Assembly (NCBI RefSeq): GCF_036014215.1
Contig: NZ_CP107921.1
Coordinates: 4,719,501-4,783,500, forward strand
Length of the DNA stretch: 64,000 bases
Origin: Streptomyces sp. NBC_00440
Lineage (GTDB): Bacteria; Actinomycetota; Actinomycetes; Streptomycetales; Streptomycetaceae
Direction: 5' to 3'
Part shown: one piece after another, positions 59,776-64,000 of the stretch
Layout of the letters: every line of letters begins with the position of its first letter
Numbering within the stretch: the stretch's first letter is position 1
The notes under the pieces: model-generated
Databases searched by the model: none
What the model saw: the letters and a program-made list of their open reading frames with translations, nothing else
What the model was told of the DNA's origin: nothing
Made by a program: the position numbers and the translations under genes

Positions 59776-61011
59776 TCAGAGAAAACTGGTGACCGCATGC
59801 CAGGTGCTCTTGGCTGCCGATGCCACGGCGTGACCGGTGGCGTTGCACACGTTCTTGAACGGTTTCCAGTGGTGGTAGAGGTAGGTGCCCCCCAGGTACA
59901 GGCCGGTGCCGACCATAACGACTTCGCCCACGCCGGGGACGGCATCCAAGGGGGTGAGGAGAGCGAGCGTGTCCCACGTGGCAAGTCCCGCGTTGACCCC
60001 GGCGGCGCCGCGGTCAACCCAGCCCATCGCGCCCTTGTCCTCGGGCTTCCACATGGTGTAGAGGTCGCCGGCGATGGCCAGCCCGTTCAGCCCGACACTG
60101 GCCCCGCGCAGCCACGGAAGCCGGGCCGCTTCCCCGAGGTTGGCGAGCTTCGTGCCCTCGTTCCACTTGCCGATCGCGTCCCAGTCCTTGGCGAAGTCCT
60201 CGATCGCCTGGGCGAGATCGGCTTCGGTGGCCGCACCGCTGCTCATGGCGTTCATGATCGGACGGGCCATCTTCGGGAAGTCGGCCTCCATCAGCTCGGG
60301 GATCCGCGCCGCGAACTCCTCAGCGGTCTTGACGCTCTCCTCCGCGCCCTCCGCACCGCTCATCAGCTTGAGCAGGACCATGTCGGCGTACGGAGCCGGT
60401 ACGGCGTGCAGCTTTTCGTCCCACTTCCGCAGTTCGCCCTCAGGGCCGAAGAGCTTCTCCCAGAGCCCCGGGTTCTCTTCCTTCAGCTCCTCGCCCGCCT
60501 TCGCCACCTGCTCCTTGAGCTGCTTGGCGGACAGGGTGTCAGGACAGGTCTTGGCGAGCGTCGTCTGCGCGTTGCTGAGCGCGGTCGCACACGTACCCGC
60601 GGCGCGGTTCAGGTCGGAACTCGCGTCGCTGACCTTCTGGCCGAGTGCTTTGGGGGACTGGCCCGGCGCGGTCGGCGCATGGCTGGAGGCATGGGAGTGG
60701 CTGTCGGCAGTGGTGTTGGCGCCCTTCACCGCTTTCTGCGCGCTCTCCAGCGCCCCGGCGTAGGTGTGCAGCGCGGAGTACGCGGCGCCCGCGGCCACAT
60801 GGACGGCCTTGAAGCGCGGGTACACACCTTCGGCCGCTGTCCGATACTGCTGGGACAGCGGGCCGGACCAGCCCTTGAGTACGGCTTCGACATGCCGCTG
60901 GAACGTCGTCAGCAGCGTGGAATGGTCATGGGCCAGCGATTTGAACCGGCCGGCGGCGGTCCGCAGGGTTTCTGGATCCCCGGACGGAACGGTGTAGGTG
61001 GGAGGCGTCAT
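59776..61011 (-). CDS. WXG100-domain fusion protein, probable type VII effector
   Basis: A 411-residue protein. An N-terminal WXG100-like domain (W48-S-G50 in VLKGWSGPLSQQYRTAAEG) is followed by helices to about residue 95. A His/Ser/Ala linker and a second helical domain (about 120-260) follow. The hydrophobic C-terminus contains PWLRGASVGLNGLAIAGD and VGEVVMVGTGLYLGGTYLYHH. This fusion layout is typical of type VII-exported polymorphic effectors; the end could be membrane-active, but no known toxin domain is visible. Its start overlaps the stop of the small gene upstream (ATGA). Confidence 0.82.
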   Translation of the reverse strand: MTPPTYTVPSGDPETLRTAAGRFKSLAHDHSTLLTTFQRHVEAVLKGWSGPLSQQYRTAAEGVYPRFKAVHVAAGAAYSALHTYAGALESAQKAVKGANTTADSHSHASSHAPTAPGQSPKALGQKVSDASSDLNRAAGTCATALSNAQTTLAKTCPDTLSAKQLKEQVAKAGEELKEENPGLWEKLFGPEGELRKWDEKLHAVPAPYADMVLLKLMSGAEGAEESVKTAEEFAARIPELMEADFPKMARPIMNAMSSGAATEADLAQAIEDFAKDWDAIGKWNEGTKLANLGEAARLPWLRGASVGLNGLAIAGDLYTMWKPEDKGAMGWVDRGAAGVNAGLATWDTLALLTPLDAVPGVGEVVMVGTGLYLGGTYLYHHWKPFKNVCNATGHAVASAAKSTWHAVTSFL

Positions 61012-61295
61012 TTGCCGCCTCCGCCTGCCTTCTTGAGGTTGGTGGCGGTCGTCTGGGCGACGTCACCGAGATCACTGACGGAGGTGCCGGTATCACCGGC
61101 TGCCTTCGCGATTGCACCGGCCAGCGAGCTGATCGCCGAGGCCACCCGGTGGTCCCCGGCGGCGCCGGCTGCCTGCTTGCCGGCCGCCGTTCCGGCCTTG
61201 GAATGACTGTTGGCCGAGGTAACGACCGATTTCATGGATGAAGCCGACGCCTGTATGTGCTCGGCGTCACCACCCCGGTAGCCCACTGATCCCAC
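61008..61295 (-). CDS. Small Ser/Ala/Gly helical protein, WXG-like partner
   Basis: A 95-residue protein of two low-complexity helices (SASSMKSVVTSANSHSKAG and VASAISSLAGAIAKAAGDTG) with a Gly/Lys tail and no Trp, so the WxG turn is absent. Size and ATGA coupling to the WXG-fusion gene suggest the small partner of that effector. Start set at GTG 61295; GTG 61286 is possible. Confidence 0.72.
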   Translation of the reverse strand: MGSVGYRGGDAEHIQASASSMKSVVTSANSHSKAGTAAGKQAAGAAGDHRVASAISSLAGAIAKAAGDTGTSVSDLGDVAQTTATNLKKAGGGGK

Positions 61296-61627
61296 ACCCC
61301 GTTTTCGGTACCCGGGCCCGGCTGATCCGTCGCAGCCCTGACCTCAGCCTCAGACGGTGCTTGGCGGGGCCGTTCGCAGTCAACGCCGGAAGGGGTGCAT
61401 CGCCCACTCTTGGCCGGGCGGTGAGCGGAACTTTGCAATTGTGTGGCCTGACGAAAAGGTTGCGGGCGGGGCCCCGCGTCCGGCTTCCGTGGCGGGGACC
61501 GGCCCCTTCGAGGTGCTCAGTGCCAGACAGCGCGCGCCGGTACTCGGAAGCCTTCGTGCGGGGATGGGCAGAGTTCACCGGTCTCTGTGCCGATGCTCAG
61601 GTCGGCGGCGTGCGGAATCAACGGACG
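61296..61627. other. 332-bp intergenic region, no gene seen
   Basis: No convincing coding bias, terminator or repeat. An AT-richer patch near 61430-61445 (TTTGCAATTGTG) may hold the promoter of the unit at 61295, but no clear -35/-10 pair is visible. Confidence 0.4.
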
Positions 61628-61912
61628 CTAACTCGCGCCGTGCATCTTCCTGTCCTGGGCGGACTGTTTTTTCTGGGCTTCATCCACCAGCCGGTTCTCC
61701 TCTGCCGGGAACGAATCGAAGAGGGTCTTCAGCCGCTTCATGCGCCCTTCGTGATCGGTACGCCATGTGTCGGCCTTCTTGCCGATCCAGGTATGCGGCA
61801 TCATGGCGTCGACGCGTTTCATGGCCGCTTTTATGTCCGTCACCGCCCTCTCGATCTCATTCATGTCCTGCCGGCACACGTAGTCGAGACGGTCCTGCTC
61901 GGGAATGCCCAT
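61628..61912 (-). CDS. WXG100-family protein
   Basis: A 94-residue protein with turn W42-I-G44 in MPHTWIGKKADTWRTDHEGR, two charged helices and a Gln/Lys-rich tail. ATG 61912 with AAAGGAG upstream. It stands alone, divergent to nothing, and could be a type VII substrate or partner of the gene set to its left. Codon use is less GC3-biased than usual for Streptomyces. Confidence 0.88.
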   Translation of the reverse strand: MGIPEQDRLDYVCRQDMNEIERAVTDIKAAMKRVDAMMPHTWIGKKADTWRTDHEGRMKRLKTLFDSFPAEENRLVDEAQKKQSAQDRKMHGAS

Positions 61913-61989
61913 GAAGTACTCCTTTGCTGGGCGTATTTGCGGAGTGCGACTGCGGGGGACTTCTGCAACAGCACCGCCTTGGGTGACCG

Positions 61990-63051
61990 TTATTTTGTTG
62001 AGATCTTCAGTACGGCGGAAGTGAGCCCTGCCATGATGAGGCTGCCCGATGAGTAGGCCAGGGATGTTGGTATCTCGCAGGGAATATTCTTTGCGTCAAC
62101 TGGCTTCCCTGGCTTGCATGTGGAACCCGACTCGTTTTTCGATGAGTGCCTTGCCACGAGTTCGGTCTTTTTGGTAGCCAGGTGGAGCACGTAGGAGCCC
62201 GATGAGTTTCCCGCGTGGACGTAAATGCCGTCCGCACCGTCGTCGCTCATCCAGCGAACTTTGAGGGAGGCGGGGTCTCCGGGGACTCCGTCGATATGCC
62301 GGGGCAAGGCTATAGTGCGCGAGGAACCGTCTGCGCTGATGGCCGTTATGCCGCGGACCTGCGAAGGGCCGTTGGTGCTGGGGGAAACGTAGACCGTGTG
62401 CGTGCCACTCACCGCGCCACCGGGGGAGATAGCCGGCCAGTCCTTGACTGGGCCTCGACCTGGCACCTGGTAGATACGGGTGAGGTGTCCGTCCTTGAGT
62501 CGCCAGATAACGTTGTAGTCGGCGATCATGATCGAGCCGTCGGGCTCTGTCGCGAACGGGACGGGTTGGCTGGCGGCGAAGCGGTATTGGCTTGCCGATG
62601 CGGTTTTCGGGGCAGGGTCCCGTAGTTTTCGGTTCTTTCCCGCGACTCCTGCGAGAGCCGCTTTACGGCCGCCGGGCCCCAGTTCAATGAGCTGTGAATC
62701 GGCGCTTGTCAGGAACTTTCCGCCGGGCAGTGCTACCAGTCCTGCCATGCCCTCGATTTGGTCGTCGAGAACGACTTTCGCTTTGTGGTCCTTGGCGATG
62801 GCGACGAGGGATGTCCCCAGGCCGTAGACCAGGCCGTCGGGGCCGTAGGCAACCCCTTCCGGGGTGCCTCCGAACCCGTCGTAGGCAACCTCTTGGGCCT
62901 TGTTGTCCGCATCGGTCCGGAGAACGGCCACGGCTTGCCCCTTGGCGGGCTCCTTCCAGGTGTTTCCCGGCTTGCCGTCGCAGGCTGCCAGGCCGAGAAG
63001 GACCATCGGGGCCATCCCGGCCGACAGGTATGTCTTAACGCTTCGCCTCAC
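61990..63051 (-). CDS. Beta-propeller lipoprotein (NHL/SMP-30-like repeats)
   Basis: A 353-residue lipoprotein (lipobox LAAC after MAPMVLLGL). The rest consists of repeated strands such as TPEGVAYGPDGLVYGLGTSL, GMAGLVALPGGKFLTSADSQ, TEPDGSIMIADYNVIWRLKDG and ITAISADGSSRTIALP. These are consistent with a six-bladed NHL or SMP-30-like propeller. No catalytic residues recognised. The C-terminal part has a lower GC content. GTG start. It may interact with the secreted protein encoded upstream (63158). Confidence 0.82.
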   Translation of the reverse strand: MRRSVKTYLSAGMAPMVLLGLAACDGKPGNTWKEPAKGQAVAVLRTDADNKAQEVAYDGFGGTPEGVAYGPDGLVYGLGTSLVAIAKDHKAKVVLDDQIEGMAGLVALPGGKFLTSADSQLIELGPGGRKAALAGVAGKNRKLRDPAPKTASASQYRFAASQPVPFATEPDGSIMIADYNVIWRLKDGHLTRIYQVPGRGPVKDWPAISPGGAVSGTHTVYVSPSTNGPSQVRGITAISADGSSRTIALPRHIDGVPGDPASLKVRWMSDDGADGIYVHAGNSSGSYVLHLATKKTELVARHSSKNESGSTCKPGKPVDAKNIPCEIPTSLAYSSGSLIMAGLTSAVLKISTK

Positions 63052-63157
63052 GGCTGAACCCTTCGCTCAGTACGCACATGTGATCCCGCGGCGGCTGTGC
63101 GTCGGGGCGCGATGTGACAGCTGGAGGTACCGAACGGTGTCCGTTCGCGGCCCTTTG

Positions 63158-64000
63158 TCAGCGGTTGATCGTCTGGATTTCCTGGACGTTCATGTCCTGG
63201 GTGGTCTGGAAGGTTCCGTCGGGGAGGTCGCCATGTGCTCCGCCTGTGCCCCTCCAGCTGATCTTCCAGGTGATGGACGCCTTGAGCTGGTACGGGCTTC
63301 CGTCGGTGGCGTGCAGGTAGTTGATGCCGCACGGCGGGTTCTGGCTGGCGTCGCCTGCCTTGTACGGCGTGCCGATGGAGCCGTCCTTGTTGAACGTGCA
63401 GGTGCCGGAGGAGGGGAAGGTGTCCGCGTCGTCCGTGCCCGGGTCCAGGTGGAGGCTCACGGGTTTCGCGGTGGTCTCGGCCCAGAGCCCGGTGTTGGGG
63501 AGTTCGGCGCGTACGACGACGTCCTTGAAGGTGCCCTTGTCCAGCCAGACCCAGGTGGGCAGGTTCACGGTGGACTTGGTCTGCGGCTTCAGCTCGATCT
63601 TGGTCTCGGGGACCTTGACCTTGTTGTACGCGTACTCGGCGAGCATCTTCGGCGTGGGCGCGTGCGGGATCTTCGGGACCTGGCCGGCCGGCTGCCAGAA
63701 CATGATGCGGCCGCACTGCCATGAATCGGGATCCGACTCGTCCGGCGCTACGCTCCGCCAGAAGTAGCCGCCCTTGCCGATGTTGTAGTTCTTGTAGCCA
63801 TCGGCCATGGAGCTGGGGTCGTCGAAGTTGGCTTCGGGCTTGCCGTCCTTGTAGTGGTCGGTCCAGAGGCCAGTGCCGAACCAGGACTCGTGGATACCCA
63901 CATCGCCGTCGCCGCCGGACGACTTCACGAAACTCTTCAAGCCTTCGGGTGTGAAGACGGGCTCGTACCAGCAAGCGGGCGGTTTCCAGTTGGGATCGAT
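63158..64000 (-). CDS. Secreted protein of the Tad-flanking paralogous family (third copy, 5' end outside window)
   Basis: The reading frame stays open to the right edge, so only the C-terminal 280 residues are visible (stop at 63158-63160). Shared family motifs are PPACWYEPVFTP at the edge and GKGGYFWRSV. Others are VNLPTWVWLDKGTFKDVVV, PGTDDADTFP, SGTCTFNKDGSIGT, NPPCGINYLHATDG, and the end QEIQTINR. The missing N-terminus should contain the signal peptide. No module lipoprotein is visible here; a propeller lipoprotein lies downstream instead. Confidence 0.88.
   Translation of the reverse strand: MDPNWKPPACWYEPVFTPEGLKSFVKSSGGDGDVGIHESWFGTGLWTDHYKDGKPEANFDDPSSMADGYKNYNIGKGGYFWRSVAPDESDPDSWQCGRIMFWQPAGQVPKIPHAPTPKMLAEYAYNKVKVPETKIELKPQTKSTVNLPTWVWLDKGTFKDVVVRAELPNTGLWAETTAKPVSLHLDPGTDDADTFPSSGTCTFNKDGSIGTPYKAGDASQNPPCGINYLHATDGSPYQLKASITWKISWRGTGGAHGDLPDGTFQTTQDMNVQEIQTINR

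Overview
The window is actinobacterial chromosome, almost certainly Streptomyces. It is GC-rich with extreme third-position GC. It has many GTG starts, 4-bp stop/start overlaps and leaderless promoters (TANNNT 6-7 nt before the start codon). The content also fits: menaquinone made by the futalosine route, WXG100 proteins with an EccC ATPase, a Tad-type pilus locus, and many secreted and lipoproteins.

Layout. 0-4 kb: system II cytochrome c maturation (TlpA/ResA-like thioredoxin cut by the window edge, CcdA, ResB, CcsB). 4-9.3 kb: an SRPBCC protein, a membrane-anchored solute-binding protein coupled to a P-loop ATPase, a fungal-type cytosine deaminase and a PLDc_N membrane protein. 9.5-14.7 kb: futalosine-pathway genes mqnL-mqnP-mqnM, an Lrp/AsnC regulator and mqnE; mqnA lies apart at 30.9 kb. 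14.7-17.6 kb: GNAT, a DUF4229-like protein, and a TcyP-like symporter preceded by a Cys-containing leader peptide. 17.7-30.2 kb: a fatty-acid block (TetR, MaoC hydratase, long FabG, thiolase, acyl-CoA ligase) with a shared palindrome TTACTC-NN-GAGTAA at two promoters. This block is interrupted by a calpain-like protease operon, a DHFR-fold reductase, a methyltransferase, an NlpC/P60 hydrolase behind a possibly shortened c-di-AMP riboswitch, and RidA. 30.4-35.5 kb: cold-shock protein, mqnA, a lipoprotein and a Ser/Thr kinase with a PQQ-type propeller sensor.

35.8-64 kb is rich in secretion genes: an EccC/EssC ATPase, several WXG100 proteins and their partners, and a complete Tad core (CpaB, CpaE, CpaF, TadB, TadC, Flp pilin, three TadE/TadG-like pseudopilins). 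The Tad core is flanked on both sides by divergently oriented copies of one gene set: a lipoprotein, a secreted Trp/Cys-containing protein overlapping it by exactly 13 bp, and a cytosolic protein. A third copy of the secreted protein runs off the right edge beside a propeller lipoprotein and more WXG100 genes. I regard this paralogous module around the Tad and type VII genes as the best candidate for an undescribed system.

Several genes also carry short degenerate tandem repeats that begin at or beside their own stop codon. No rRNA, tRNA, CRISPR array, insertion sequence or phage gene was recognised.
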